Of a DNA stretch of 64,000 bases, positions 11,212-23,969 are shown in pieces. Numbering within the stretch: the first letter of the stretch is position 1; each line of letters begins with the position of its first letter. The stretch is from positions 310,001-374,000 of the forward strand of contig JAQFVV010006505.1 of assembly GCA_028023455.1 (NCBI GenBank), read 5' to 3'. The notes under the pieces were generated by a model that saw only the letters and a program-made list of their open reading frames with translations, did no database searches and was not told the origin of the DNA. This stretch comes from Epiperipatus broadwayi (taxonomy: Eukaryota; Onychophora; Udeonychophora; Euonychophora; Peripatidae). The position numbers and the translations under genes were made by a program.

Positions 11212-12675
11212 ATAGGTGAACAATATAAAAAGATGCAGCAAATAATGCAAAAAGCGATTAAAGATGCATGTATATTGTTGGTGCGTGATGGAATTGCGGT
11301 TGTGGGGAAAGATAAGGAAGAAAAAATTGATGGGAATTATGATATTGGAAAAAGGACCAAAAAAGAGGAGGTAGTTAATAAAATTTTGTAAAGAAAATAA
11401 TTTTGTAATTGCAAACACTTAGTTTTAAAATCATCCAAAGAGATTGTATATATGGTAAGCTCCAGATGATAAATATATTAAATAGATTACATAAGAATGC
11501 TATTAAAGATTCACATGATTTTCCTGGTGCTGATAGAGACACTGACTATAATAGGGGTATGACTAAATCACAATTAACTTTAAAATAGATAAAAAGAAAA
11601 AAAACTATATGTGAGATGGGATGTGAATAAATTGAAAAACATGATGAAAGGTTTGGCTTCATATGTGAAAAAGTAATGAGGATTGATGGAGATGAGGAAT
11701 ATAAGAATGTTTCTGATAAACACTGGTCAGGGATTAAAGAGGGAATATTAAAAATGGGAAAAAATGTGATCAAAATTATTCCATTACAGAAAACTTAAAA
11801 ACTTCGAACAAGAAAAGATACTTTGAAAGATGGAAACACAAAGAATATAGAAGAAAGTTAATAACAAGAAAGAACAAAGAGCATATCAGATTTAGCAAAA
11901 CAAGAGGCTGAAACAAGAATGTGGAAAGGTAAAAATGCTTCATTAGGTGAAAAGATATGATCTAATATTTAAATGGAATTAGAAATGTCACTTGCAAACA
12001 CAAAAAATGATTAATTAGTGAAACAATTGATAAGAATGGAAAGAGATTAATTTGATAAAGAAGATATATTGAAAAGAAGAAACGAATATCTTCAATATGT
12101 CTTTTAGATATAAAAAAATGATTCTATTGATTATATACTTGAAAGTGAAAAATATAGTGGAGAGGAACAGAGTATTAATATTTTGTGAGAAGTAATAAAC
12201 CAGTTAAAGAAATAAACAGTGATAAAGCTATCAGTTTTGATGTAACACCTATAAAAATTTTTAATGAGATGGAAGAAACTACGATAAGGAAATACTTGAT
12301 ATATGCAATTTAATATATAAAAGTGGAGTTTGGGCTTAAAAAATTTATTGAGGACTATAATGATCCTACTTGCTAAAAAGAAGAAAACTGTTAGATGTGA
12401 AGGGTAAAGAACAATAAGTTTGTTATATCATGCTTCAAAACATTGAGAATTTTATCTTAAAGAGTTCATGGAAAGGTGGAATATTATACTGGAGAAGAAG
12501 ATTTTGGTTTTCAAAGAAGAGAAAGAACAATGATATTAATATTATTATAAACATTGCAGAGAGGTATATTGAAAAAGATAATGTTTTGTGGATTTGAAAA
12601 TAAACATTTAATAATCATGATCATCTTGAAAAATAAAGAAATATTTTGGATAGATAGAAGATTATTTTGGAATAT
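11212..12675 (+). pseudogene. RTE-like LINE (LINE-1 of nest), endonuclease and N-terminal RT half
   Basis: Degenerate endonuclease-reverse transcriptase. The endonuclease part (about 11212-11570) shows GIAVVGKDKEEKIDGNYDIG (compare the family's GDWNAVVG.. block, here with the Asp-Trp-Asn changed) and FPGADRDTDYN (compare PGADxxSDH, with His changed to Tyr). The RT part (about 11640-12675) includes FDVTPIKIFNEME, a block resembling TISLLxHASK..LRIL, KVEYYTGEEDFGFQRR and the LKNKEIFWIDRRLFWNI block that corresponds to LxKAFDxxDRxLLW. There are many stops and frameshifts. The sequence is cut at 12675 by another LINE and resumes at about 16340. Confidence 0.7.
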
Positions 12676-12905
12676 ATATCATCATCATCAACCATTATCA
12701 ATCCACTGCAGGATGAAAGACTTTCCAAGGTCAATCCATCTTCTTTGATTTTTAACTTCTTTTTTCCACGTCACCCCTGCACACTTTTTTATTTCATCCA
12801 TCAATCTCAAATGTGATCACTTTCTGGGTTTTTTACAATCTCTTGGAATTCCATTTAAGATTTCAATTGTCCATCTATTATCATCTCTTTTAGTAATATT
12901 GAAGC
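12676..12905 (-). mobile_element. RTE LINE (second level of nest), 3' end
   Basis: Starts on the plus strand with TCATCATCATCA, i.e. a (TGA)n terminus in element orientation, then CCATTATCAATCCACTGCAGG. This is nearly identical to the 3' end of the RTE copy at 30521 and to the short plus-strand end at 52582. It breaks off at GTAATATT; the remainder of the same element is at 15705-16339. Confidence 0.75.
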
Positions 12906-15704
12906 AGTCGATGTCTAATCATCATCGAGCTTCATGCTTCACCATCTACACTAACCTTCTGTGGGGTCTGCAATTCAGACCTCACCATAAATATATGCCA
13001 TTCACCCACACACTGTAGGCATAATGATTAGAGGAATTAATAAAATTAAAAATATTTAGTAAAGTAAAATAGTAGTGTGCTTGATGCATATATATATATG
13101 AACGAAGCAATAATTTTATTAATATTTATTGCTGAAAATGAGATGTTTTCTTTATATAATTGTAAATCTTTATATATATATGTATTTTAATTAAAGTGTT
13201 GGAATGTAACAACAAAGAAAAATGGGGAAGGCTTGAAATACCGAAATTATCTTTATCTATAGTCAGACTGTTTTCATTAATTAAAATTCTTTTATTAGTT
13301 GTTTTCAAATTCTAAAAATATATGAAATGGTATTTCAGGCCTTATCTGTTTTAAAAATATTTTCCTAATTAAATGTGTTTTTTATTTAATCAAGAGATTA
13401 CAGAGATAGCTGTGGGAAACTGAGATTGCATTCTGGTCAGGATTAAAGGGGTGTATAAAAGGTGCCCTTAGAACAAAAGAAGTCAGTTTTTAGATTTTAG
13501 TCAGTTAAGTTTAGTTACTTTTCAGTCAGTTACTTTTGAAGTGTTTTAAGACCTTAACATTTTAAGAAGTCAAGAGGTTTGGTGCTATGAACTGTGAGTA
13601 GAAAAGAAACACTTTTCTCTTCTTCTCTTGGAGAACTGTCTGCCTGCAACTGCCATGTTCCATCTGCCGGCCATACAAGATGATCACTGTTCCACCTACT
13701 GATTGCTAATAATGCCACTATGCTGCTATCCTTAGGTAACCTTTAATGTGGAGCTGCCTTTAGTATAAAGTCCTTAAATAATTTGTTTATCTAAGACATA
13801 ATGAAAATCTTACGTTTTATTCGTGTATTAATTCATAAATCTCTATTAATTATGCTCTTAACTTAGCTTTCATGTTTAATTTACATATATATAACTTTGT
13901 GCGGCCCCATTAAGATTTTATGCATTGTGTTTAATGTATAGATATAATTTATTTTCTTTAATATGCCAAATATCTCCAAACTCGCGAGTTTGGAAAGAAA
14001 GGGGAAAATAATTGTTTAATTTGGAAAGAAGTGGAGCTTCATTTAAAACCTATCCATAAAGTTTTGTTTATATTAAATAGAAAGTGCTCACGAGTTTGGT
14101 TTCATTTTAAATTTGTTATTCTTGAAGTCAATTAAAAACTTTTATTGTGGATGAATTCTGCTAAATGTACTGCTTTGAATTTATTTGTCTTAAAATTTTT
14201 CATTTTAAAAGATCGTGAACCTTAATATAATTATTCCACCTTTTCTTGCTGATGCCTGAGGGCTAATCCTAGCAATTAATGCATATATGGGAATCAAACT
14301 TAAATATAAATTTTGCCAGTTTAATATTATCAATAAAAGAATTATTATTCATTATGATTTGTTAAATGACTCAGAATTGAAAACAGGTTATTGCGCAAGA
14401 GGTTAGACCATTTCCAAACTTTAAAATAATATTATATGAAAATTATATTATAAAAATTATATTGATGTCCAATAACATTGATGGCATACCTTGTCTTTTA
14501 TCCTGATATTTTATCTTTTCCATTTCTTTATGACTTTGTTGTTGGGGACGTCGGAACTCTGAAGCTCCCGTCCTACTTTTCAAAATCGTTCGTAATCAGG
14601 GACACTACTCCCTGTGGAATGTGAGGCTTATGAGGTTATGTGCTGTGGATGACAGTACATCCAGCTCTTTTTCAAACCCAGCCTCTCTATCAATATCACT
14701 CCACCAGAATGCATGAGCATATCAAATCTAAGTTCGTTTCAAATATTCTTTTAAAATGATAGAATATCCAAAACTGCCATGAATGCCGTATTTCTTTATT
14801 GTATGCTAGTACCGTTACTCTGCTCCTTAATTTTATCACTGTCTGCCTAACCTTAATAAGTCACAATGATGTGTTAAAGATAATGATTTATTTCGTAAAA
14901 TACATTCAGTATGTTGATTTTAAAACTGCTTTCATTTAAAAACGTTATCGTATCCCATAGACGTAAATCTAATTTGTATTAATGATTGTATAATTTATTC
15001 TCATAAATATAGCGCATTGTTTGTTTCTTATTCATATTTTCCAAAGATGTCTTTTCCAAACAATGCCAATAATATATATATATAAATATTACTAAAGTAG
15101 ATAAGTGATTGAGATCACATATTTTGCCTGTTTATATCTCATTAGTCATCTAAGCCTATCACGATCTTTTATATTTGTTTTATCCATCCACAGCATTTTA
15201 TTTGTAAACATTTGTACATTGGCATATTAACAAATCTCAAGTTTGTAAATGTATAATGTCACCCCAAGCGTGAAACCATTTTTGTAATATATATATATAT
15301 ATATGCGTTTGTTTAATGTTTTATTAAATATATATATTTCATGTAAATCCTGGTTTGTTGTTGAATTATTATTTTCTAATTAGTATTTAGAGCTATTTTC
15401 TTTAGCTAATAATTTAGCATTAATAAATATAACTGTCATAAATGTAATTCCTGGGATACTCTGATCTCGATCATCATCATCAGTCTGATCTTATGCTCCA
15501 CTGCTTTGATTTTGGGACCGGAATTAAAATAATTGTACTGTATCATCAGGATTGTTGTTCATTGGGTCAGAGATTCTAAGAATAGGCAAATAGGTTAGAA
15601 TTCAGGATTGCTCCAAACCTGTGTATCTCGAGCATGATAGGATTCGAGGTACTTTTGCATAGGATTTGAATCTTGTTAAGTGAGCATACTGTTTTGACCA
15701 GTAC
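12906..15704. mobile_element. Unclassified ~2.8 kb insert splitting the RTE element
   Basis: The RTE copy at 30521-31430 is continuous across the point where this copy is broken (..GCAATATGTCCAGTCC..). Here the left side ends AGTAATATT and the right side resumes ACAATATGTCCAGTCC, suggesting a short target duplication around AATAT. The insert has no readable ORF. It contains a TATAAAAGG-type promoter with a downstream C/T-rich tract (about 13450-13740), a GC-richer patch at 14540-14720 (GTTGGGGACGTCGGAAC) and a short CTCGCGAG palindrome near 13981. An LTR or other nonautonomous retroelement is possible, but no long terminal repeats were seen. It may be composite. Confidence 0.5.
13454..13460 (+). 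promoter_or_regulatory. TATA-box-like motif in the unclassified insert
   Basis: TATAAAA inside GGGGTGTATAAAAGGTGCCC, followed about 30 bp later by a run of AGTCAG-type sequence, as in LTR promoters. The sequence alone does not show it is used. Confidence 0.35.
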
Positions 15705-16339
15705 AATATGTCCAGTCCAATTCCATTTCAGTCTTTTAAGTCAGTAACACATGTTTGCTTTCTTACCCATATATTGTGTTTCTGATCTCTTCTTGTTACT
15801 CCCAACATGCATCTCTCCATACTTCTTTGAGTGATCTGAAGACTCTGTATTGTTTTTTTTATTAAGTGTCCAAGTCTCAGATCCATAAGTAAGAACGGGT
15901 AAAACCCATTTATTAAAAACCTTCTCTTTCAAACACATAGACATATTTCCTTTTAGTATCAAGTTATTTCTATCAAAAGCACTCCAACCAAGTTCAATTC
16001 TATGATTAATTTCATCCATTATGTTTCCATCTGTATTAATAATCTGACCAAGGTATTTGTAACTGTTAACTTCTTCTAACTCATCATAATCAATCTTTAT
16101 TTTCATATTTTGAGAAAATCCATTAAACATTACTTTAGTCTTTTTAACATTTATCTTTAGTCCTATTTTCATCTAATAACTCCTGCAACACTTCCTGCAG
16201 CTCTAAAGCATTATTTGCAAAAACAACTACATCATCTGCAAAATCTAAATGATTTAAATAATCTCCATTTACTTTCACTTCTTTAGCTTCCCATTTTAAT
16301 CCACAAAATACATCTTGCAGCACTACTGTGCAAAAAGTA
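15705..16339 (-). pseudogene. RTE LINE (second level of nest), reverse transcriptase C-terminal part
   Basis: Read on the minus strand: a short RT piece with FADD (the catalytic Asp-Asp motif) near 16230-16245, then an open frame of 143 codons (16172 to 15741). That frame contains GLKINVKKTKVMFNGFSQN, NSYKYLGQIINTDGNI, LGWSAFDRNN and PVLTYGSETWTL, a pattern typical of the BovB/RTE thumb and connection region. The frame degenerates after ETWTLNKKN. It is 5'-truncated at about 16339 and split by the 12906-15704 insert. The closest relative in the window is the copy at 30521-31430. Confidence 0.8.
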
Positions 16340-17258
16340 AGAATCAGATTAGAAAATAATGAGACTGAAGAAGTGTCTACAGACAGAGGAGTTAGACAAG
16401 ATTACTGTTTTCCAGTTGTGTTTTTTAATATTTAGGGGATACATCAGATAAATATTTAGACTAATATTGGGAGTAAAATAATAAAGTATACAAGATTTGT
16501 AGATGGTACGACTCAAATAACTGAGGAAGAAAAGCATTTCCAGAATAAGTTGAACAAATTGAAGGAGGGATGTATGAAATACATAATGAAGATTAATTAT
16601 GGACAACATCAAGGGTTTATGAAAACACTTTGAAAAGAATATAAGTTGATATTCACGACAATGTAGTTCAACAGATGAATGAATTTAGGTATTTGGGTAG
16701 TTGGTTGAGTGAAGATGGAAGAAGTGAAGATGAAGTTAAAAAAAGAATAGCATTGGAAAGAAGGCATTTATTAAAAGAAAAAAATATTTCGTGTACCATT
16801 GAAGAGAGCAGAATTAAGGAAAAGATTCATTAACTGCTATGTGTGGAGTGTACTATTACATGGTTGTGAAACGTGGACATTAAATAATAAAATTAGAAAC
16901 CAATTGAAGATCTTTGAGATATGGTGATGGGGATAAATGGAGAAAATTAGTAGGGTGAATAAAATGATCAATAAAAAAGTTTTTGAAAGGATAAATGAAA
17001 AAAGAAGAGTGAAAAAAATAGAGATAGAAAGGAGAAATTGGATTAGACATTTACTAATAAGAAATGATAGTTCAATGTTGGATGTTTTGGAAAAAATGGT
17101 GAGTGGATAAAAGAGTGACCTGCTGGATGATATAAAAGATGGGAAGATATGTGGACTTGAAAAATTGGGCGATAAACAGAATAGAATGGAGAAATTAGTT
17201 GTGCGAGTGTTCTCTGGACTTGTCCATAGGACCGAATGCGATTGATTGATATTAAAAC
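16340..17258 (+). pseudogene. RTE-like LINE (LINE-1 of nest), C-terminal RT half and 3' end
   Basis: Continues the element of 11212-12675. Degenerate translation gives NETEEVSTDRGVRQDYCFP (RT block before the active site) and KIIKYTRFVDGTTQITEEEK, where the catalytic FADD has become FVDG, then NEFRYLGSWLSEDGRSEDEV and a C-terminal ..LLHGCETWTLNNKI block across frames. The 3' end is GAATGCGATTGATTGAT, a short-repeat terminus typical of RTE elements. About 100 bp of expected RT sequence at the insertion point appears missing, so the second LINE may have deleted some target sequence. Confidence 0.7.
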
Positions 17259-17259
17259 A

Positions 17260-18070
17260 CCTGTATGGGGAACTAGCTTTACATATAGAAAATAAATAAT
17301 GTAATTTAAATACAACAGAATTTTAAATTTGTTTAAGCAAAATAATAATCCTTAAAAAAGAAAACAATCTTATTTCAAAATCATTTTTAATAATTATAAT
17401 AAATACGAATGACATTTCTTAAAATTTATTTTTTAATATTTCAATTTCTAAAATATTCTTCTGTATTAGTATAAGTAGTTTATTTATAAAGAGGTCTGGA
17501 GCACTATTGATCTTATGCATACGTAGAAAAACACCCCAGGGAAATATACTTTTAATGTATATTAAAGTTATAGTAAATGTGCATTAAATATGAATTTATA
17601 ATATATATTCTTATTGATAAAATCATTGTAGTTTTTTTAATTATAAACAAAAAATGTTTTATAATGATGTTTATTATAATATTAACAAAATAATTTCTTG
17701 TTATGTAAAGTAAAATTATCCCTCTATTTGTTTATGCTTTATGTGGTTATATATATATCGTAACGATCGGCCAGGTAAACTTTTAAATAAAGCTAGTTCC
17801 CAATTTGTCCACCAGGAACTTGATATATAGGATGAAATGCTAAAAGATTTAAAGACTATCTCATATTAAAGCAACTCCTAATAATTCAGGGGAATGCCTC
17901 CAGATTCTAGCAGATTTTGAAAGATGACTGATATTGGGTTTAAACCCCTTCTTATAAAACAAGTACCCTTCTATTCTGGGCTTCTTTGATGTAATGAATG
18001 ATATTGTAGACAATGTATTTCCCATCAACACTATAAAATAAACTAGCAATAAAAGTGCAAGTAGATTATT
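17260..18070. other. AT-rich stretch, nothing recognised
   Basis: No supported gene or shared repeat. Short (TA)n near 17747. Confidence 0.5.
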
Positions 18071-18073
18071 ATC

Positions 18074-18190
18074 TTTTTTCCCCCATATGTCATAGTATTG
18101 TCCGGGAGGCGAACCCACAACAACCGTCTGCAACCAACTATTTTCTTGCAAGGCAGCTGCGCTGATCTCTCGGCTAACAATGCTTGACAG
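18074..18190 (-). repeat. Family D SINE-like element, copy 3
   Basis: Best-preserved reverse-strand copy. In element orientation it reads GTCAAGCATTGTTAGCCGAG, a GCTGCCTTGCAAG anticodon-arm-like segment, a B-box-like GGGTTCGCCTC, then CATATGGGGGAAAAAA. The A-tail shows as the T-run at 18074. No clear flanking duplication was found. Confidence 0.65.
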
Positions 18191-18199
18191 ATCCACTTC

Positions 18200-20035
18200 A
18201 GTCCATAATCAGCACAAAATCTAATTATTCCTAGCACAGATCACAAAAATGTTTAAATAAATCTCTTTATACAGATAAATATAACCTGTTCTGAATGCAG
18301 TCTAATAAATAGTTAATTATAACATTGCAAACTTCAATTATAAATTTCAAATTGCCCCCCAAGTATTATTAAATAATAAGTGTAATAATGTTCAAAGCTA
18401 AATGAGTTTGTAAGTAATCATTAAAAACCAGTCAACACTCAGACAATCACAATATCAATAACAATCATCAACTTCAAACTGTTATCAGGGCAACCAACTT
18501 TAACTATATATATATAACTTCTGTATCCTTAATTATAATGCAAGTCATGCAAATTAAAACATGCAAATATTTAGCACATAGGCATAACTTATTCATCAAC
18601 CACAATCTCTAAATAGGGATCATGGAACAGTACTGTGTTAACTGTTTATGAATCAGAAATGAAATAAAATAATTCTAGGTGTCATATATTCAAACAATAA
18701 TAAAATTCATTTACATGCTGTTGAAATTAGTAATTATTTTGACTGTAAAAGTTAATTTAAAGAAAAAAATTCAAATAAACAAATATTGTAAATGATTTTT
18801 AAACTACATGACTTTACTTTCAAATATTGAGTGGATTGCTATATTTTCTGGATTGCAGAGAGTGAACAATATATATATATATTTTAAAAAAGTTACATTA
18901 AGAAGTATTTTAGTGATAATTTAAAATTTAAACAAGAAAAATCTTTGATTATAAAAGTTTACTTTTTAAAAAGTGAATTTTTTCTTTTGATTCTAAAAGT
19001 TGATTTTTTAAAAACATTTTTGAAATATATAAATGTATATTGTAAACTATATTTAATATCTATGATTTTAATTTCAAGTGTTTAGATAACTTTGGAATAA
19101 TAATAAAAAATATAAGAATGTCAAAAAATTAAAAATAATACATATAAAAATATTTATAATGAATGCTTTTATTTGCTATGGGAACTAAAAATCAAGAAAA
19201 TAATTGTTTCTTCAATCACAATTGGGTTTTTTTATATTGAAACAAAAGTGTGTATCATGGGGAAGGGGAGGGCAGAAGTTAATTAAGTCGAATCCTATTT
19301 TTTATAACAAAAGAGTGACTTATTTCTGGATCCCCAAAGCTTTTAATTCAAATTAAACATAAAAAATCCAATTGAGTTTGAAGAAGCAATTATTTTCTTA
19401 CTTTTCAATTCCATAGTAAATAAAAGCCTTCATTATATGTAAAATTAAAATGATGATTTCATATACAATTAATATAAAAAAATTAGTGACCCTCTAGATT
19501 CCATGTTTAATAACTTTTTTTTTTTATAGAAAATGGCCCATTCATTAATAAAACCCATGATAATATTAATTTTATATGGCAACATCACAGCGGCTAGAGG
19601 GAAGTTCAATTGTTTACCTTAATAGCATTTAGAAATCATATTTTGGCTTTGTTATTATGGTTTATAATAATAAAATATTTTCTTGCTGCAAAAAGTTATT
19701 GACTACAATAGCTAGAGGGCACTTCATTCACTTATATTAATAGTATTTCAAATTCTTTACTTTACTTTCTGGGATTATAATAATAAGTAGCTACTTTCTT
19801 ACTATAAAAACTATTAATAATATTATTTGACTATATTCAATATACAAAGTATTTACTATTTTATATATGTACAAAATAAAATAGAAAATCATATAACTTT
19901 ACAATACTAGCCCAAAACAAAATTCTTACATCACCATGGTTACATCTAATAACAAATAGACCTTTTCATGTAAAAATCAACAATATATATATATATATAT
20001 ATAACAAAAACAAAATAATCTTCCCATTATTCACT
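18200..20035. other. AT-rich stretch with diverged short duplications
   Basis: No supported gene. A diverged pair about 120 bp apart contains GCTAGAGGGAAGTTCA (about 19592) and GCTAGAGGGCACTTCA (about 19711), with an inverted relative GTGACCCTCTAG near 19485. (AT)n lies at 19983-20003. Confidence 0.45.
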
Positions 20036-20039
20036 TCAA

Positions 20040-20470
20040 AAACCAACTTCCTTTAACATCAAATAATGTCTTCATGAGATTGATGGTCTCAGATTCAAAA
20101 ATTTTTTTACCATCAAAGTTTCTTTTACCCTGCTTTTAAATTCACTTTTTTCATAAAAGATAAACTCTGGATTATCAAATAATATTTTATGATCTGTATT
20201 CAGTTCATGAATATACAAAGCTAAGTTATGATGTCTATTTTTAAGCTTCTCTTAGGAATTTTACACTTTCATTAATACTTAAGTTACTTTGACCTATATA
20301 AACTTTATGAGAACAGCAAGGAATATTATAAACTACACCTGGAATAAATTTGCTATCAATTGATTGCTTTGAAATATTTAATAATAAATTTAAATCAAGG
20401 CTTTTCTTCCAGACAACATTCACACCACCCAATAAAAAAATAAACTATTCTTATAAATCCATTTATAAAT
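20040..20470 (-). pseudogene. Penelope-like element fragment with GIY-YIG endonuclease remnant
   Basis: On the minus strand an open segment (20432 to 20241) includes GVVYNIPCCSHKVYIGQSN, matching the GIY..YIG signature with its Cys-rich spacing. After a frameshift it continues with DHKILFDNPEFIFYEK and related residues, as in the C-terminal part of Penelope-like ORFs. No reverse transcriptase domain is present. It is a truncated, dead copy, diverged from the pair at 60895-62366. Confidence 0.65.
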
Positions 20471-20559
20471 TGTTGATTTAAATTATAAAGAAATAAACTC
20501 TTTATTCTCACCAACAATTAAATCTTTATTATTAACAGACTTATAGATCACATGATAGA

Positions 20560-20735
20560 TTTAGATGCAGTTGTCTCAGATTTAAGTCTCCTAATTGATG
20601 AAAGGCACAAACTAGAATCTAGTATAAAGATATTGGATGACTGGGCAATAGATGAAGATTTTACCTTTTTGCATCCACTGATTACTCTGGCTTGCACTGA
20701 GTGATGCTACCATATGGATAGTTTTGCCTCTGTGG
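20560..20735. repeat. Family B foldback fragment
   Basis: Diverged copy of the family B right half: TGATGAAAGGCACAAAC, GATATTGGATGACTGGGC, TTGATTACTCTGG-like and TGGATAGTTTTGCCTCTG. It lies just downstream of the Penelope-like fragment. Confidence 0.55.
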
Positions 20736-21106
20736 ATATTTTTATAAATATATTTCTAATAAATTTATGATTATAATCTAAATCAATATAGTTAGAAGCA
20801 AATTGACTTCTCTGAATATAACTATTATTTTCAAAATTATTAAACCTATACAAAATTCAATAAAGAAATTTTTTTATGAGTACAAGATAGATAACTGTCT
20901 AGCCTCACCATATTTCTTAAAAAATTTTGTTTAATAAAATAACTGCAAAATAAAACATCAACTTTAACACGACTGATGTTTTGTTTAAAAGATAAAAAAG
21001 CAAAACAAACATTAAACAGAACATTAGAAACAAAAGACTTCCTGTTATCCTCGTATAAAACATTAAAGAAGAGTATAAAATACTACAGTGCTCACCAGGT
21101 TTTCCA

Positions 21107-21322
21107 CTTGTATTTTTATATTGGACTATTTCTATCATCTAATATGAGCATTGATTATCTTTAGAAAAATTGAACTTTATTTAAATATTCCAAATACATT
21201 CAACTGTTAGTAATAGTACACAGATTAGTATATGCACAATGTTTTGAAAGGTATTATTCTCCTCTCTTCTTCAGGTGTTGTTTATTAGATGAGGAAAATA
21301 GTCCCAATATAAAAATACAACT
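21107..21322. mobile_element. Family C foldback element, short copy
   Basis: Starts TTTTTATATTGGACTATTTC and ends in the inverted form GAAAATAGTCCCAATATAAAAA. The inside carries AATATTCCAAATACATTCAA and TTATTCTCCTCTCTTCTTCA, as in the fuller copies at 38336 and 42508. Confidence 0.6.
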
Positions 21323-21609
21323 AAAGCACCATCATCACAAACCTACAGGAAAACACTAGGTTTTCCACTTGGTTTGAAGATGAGAGTTTTTTCTTCTACC
21401 TTCTAGTTAAGAATAGCTACTTTGGGTGTTTAGATGTTTAACCTATGACCAGCTATATGAATTATTTTTACTTCATCTGGAAATGCTTCTACTACTCATT
21501 GAGATTCTTTTTATTCACTTTTTACATGTTTGTGCGTGCACATACACACATGTTGACAATCTAACACAAGTAATTTAATTTTGCACTGTAGTTCATATTT
21601 TAAATATCA

Positions 21610-23190
21610 TTTGTTAAAATACATATTAAAGTTACACATCATATGATCACCATCTCTTATACTAGCACATAATTGTTTACAATCAAGGCACTCCATACAG
21701 TAGGGTCACCCTTTGCCAAACAGAGTAATCAATGGATACCAGAATGCTTGTGCATAAAATCCCTATCTAATGCTAACTCATCCAATATCCCCAGACTAGT
21801 TTCTGGCTTGTGGCCTTCGTCAGTGAGGAGCTTTGGGTTTGAGAGTACTGCACCTAGATCCTAGGATCAAATGCAACCCTCCAGCAACCACCTTTTATCT
21901 CTACTTAACTATAAAACTGAAATTGAAAACACAAAAATATTTTCAATCTAAGCTCAATAGCTTATATAGTCATATGGGTGTGAACTCAGTTCAGCACCCA
22001 TACATTTTGGTGTCATTGGCTCTTTAACAACATAGCCACCACTATCCTATTAGGCAGGATTGATGTTAAACCATTAAGCATGACATAATCACCATCTCTT
22101 ATACTAGCATATAATTGTTTACAAACAAGGCAAAACTCTCCATACAGTAGTGCCACCCTGTGCCAACCAGAGTAATCAATGGATTAGTAGGCACTAGATA
22201 GGGATTTTATGCACAAGCCTTCTGTCATTAATTGATTACTCTGATTGGCACAGGGTGGCACTACTGTATGGAGAGTTTTGCATATTAAAGTTATTGAAAT
22301 AGACAAAACTCTCCATACAGTAGCGATCATGTGACATATTAAAGTTCTAGAACTTACTTTTTTAAAACTTGGATCTGTCTTTAACTACTTCAGCTGGTAA
22401 TTGTTTTATATAACATTAAAAAATGCAGTTTATCTTTATTGTGACATCATGTAGAATGTACAATATGCAAAAGTTAAAAGTAGTTTTAATAAAATAAAAA
22501 TTAAACAAGATAGAGAAATTGTTTGAATGTAAAGTAAAATGCTGAATTCATTTCAAAAAATATCACATGATCACCATCTCTTATACTAGCACATAACTGC
22601 TATTAATCAGGCAAAACTCTCTCTCCATACAGTAGTGCCACCCTGTGCCAACCAGAGTAATCATTGGATGGCAGAAGGCTTGTGCATAAAATCCCCATCT
22701 AGTGCCTACTCATCCACTATCCCCAGACTAGTTTCTGGCTTGTGGCCTTCGTCAGTGAGCAGCATAAGAGATGGTGTTCATTTGATGTTTAGTGGTCTAA
22801 CACCAATCCTGCCTAACAGGATAGTGGTGGCTATGGTTGTTAAAGAGCCAAAGACACCAAAATGTATGGGTGCTGAACTGAGTTCAGACCCATATGACTA
22901 TATAAGCTATTGAGCTTGGATTGAAAATATTATCGTGTTTTCAATTTCATTCTCATAGTTATAAAAAGTGGCTGCTGGAGGGCTGCATTAGATCCTAAGA
23001 TCTAGGTGCAGTGCTCTCAGATCCAAGGCTCCTCACTGATGAAGGCCACAAGCCAGAAATTAGTCTGGGGATATTGGATGAGTAGGCACTAGATGGGGAT
23101 TTTATGCACAAGCCTTCTGGCATGCATTGATTACTTTGGTTGGCACAGGGTGGCACTACTGTATGGAGAGAGTTTTGGCTGTTCAAAAAA
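21610..23190. repeat. Family B foldback cluster (several copies, both orientations)
   Basis: Forward halves at about 21640-22090, 22090-22200 and 22560-22740; reverse halves at 22200-22285, 22740-22940 and 22940-23185. Forward halves read CTCCATACAGTAGTGCCACC, CAGAGTAATCAATGGATG, CTTGTGCATAAAATCCC, CTGGCTTGTGGCCTTC; reverse halves are the complement and end ACTGTATGGAGAGTTTTG. Small open frames here are translations of the repeat and not genes. Confidence 0.7.
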
Positions 23191-23965
23191 TATCCTTGGA
23201 GAATTTTAAGTAGCATATCTACTTCTGCAATAGATACTCATTTAATAAATTTTACAAAAGAAACTAATGCTACTATAAAGTTTATGCAAAAGTTTTACTA
23301 AAAACTAAATATAACAGAGACTTATAGAAGAATGATTCCAAAAAAAATACTTTTTTTGCTTTTAATTTGCATATTAATTATGTATGGTATGTTTAGGATG
23401 TCAAATTTATACTATTAATACAGTTTGTCACACGTAGAATGACATTAATCAACTTGTTATCAGATTAATCACAGCAGTTCTTTTAACTTAATCCAATTTC
23501 ATTTTTATTTTCAGATTTCAAGATCCACAGATCATAATTCTAGTTCATAATTTTTGGGATTTGAACATTTATCTTCTAAAATTTTAAGCTAATTGCATTA
23601 AAAACACAATGAGAAATACAGAATACAAATCATGTGTAAATATTAGAATGTTCATTGACATATTTAAAGTTATGACCCAACATCACATTATAATACAAAC
23701 GTAGTATATCTATTTCCTGGTAGAAATATCTACAGATTTCCTTATAATGTTTGTCAATAGTTAGATATTGTTTTTGAGACAATCTTTTCAGCTTTCTCAC
23801 CTTCTTCTTTATCTTGTTTTCTCTCTATTCCCTTCCCATCTAGTTATTGTTTATTATATACATAGCAATTCATATTCCAATCTTTTTTTTTACTTTCTTG
23901 ATTTAAACTTATCTTTAACTTTTTCTTCTTTTTTTGTTCTTTCTTCTACTTGTTAATAAGTGATT
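23190..23965. other. AT-rich stretch, pyrimidine-rich at its right end
   Basis: A T/C-rich tract covers about 23780-23950. No supported gene. Confidence 0.5.
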
Positions 23966-23969
23966 GAAC

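Noticed and set aside
13380-14720. Complete LTR retrotransposon
   Set aside because: A TATA-like motif and GC-richer patches are present, but no pair of terminal repeats, primer-binding site or gag/pol frame was found.
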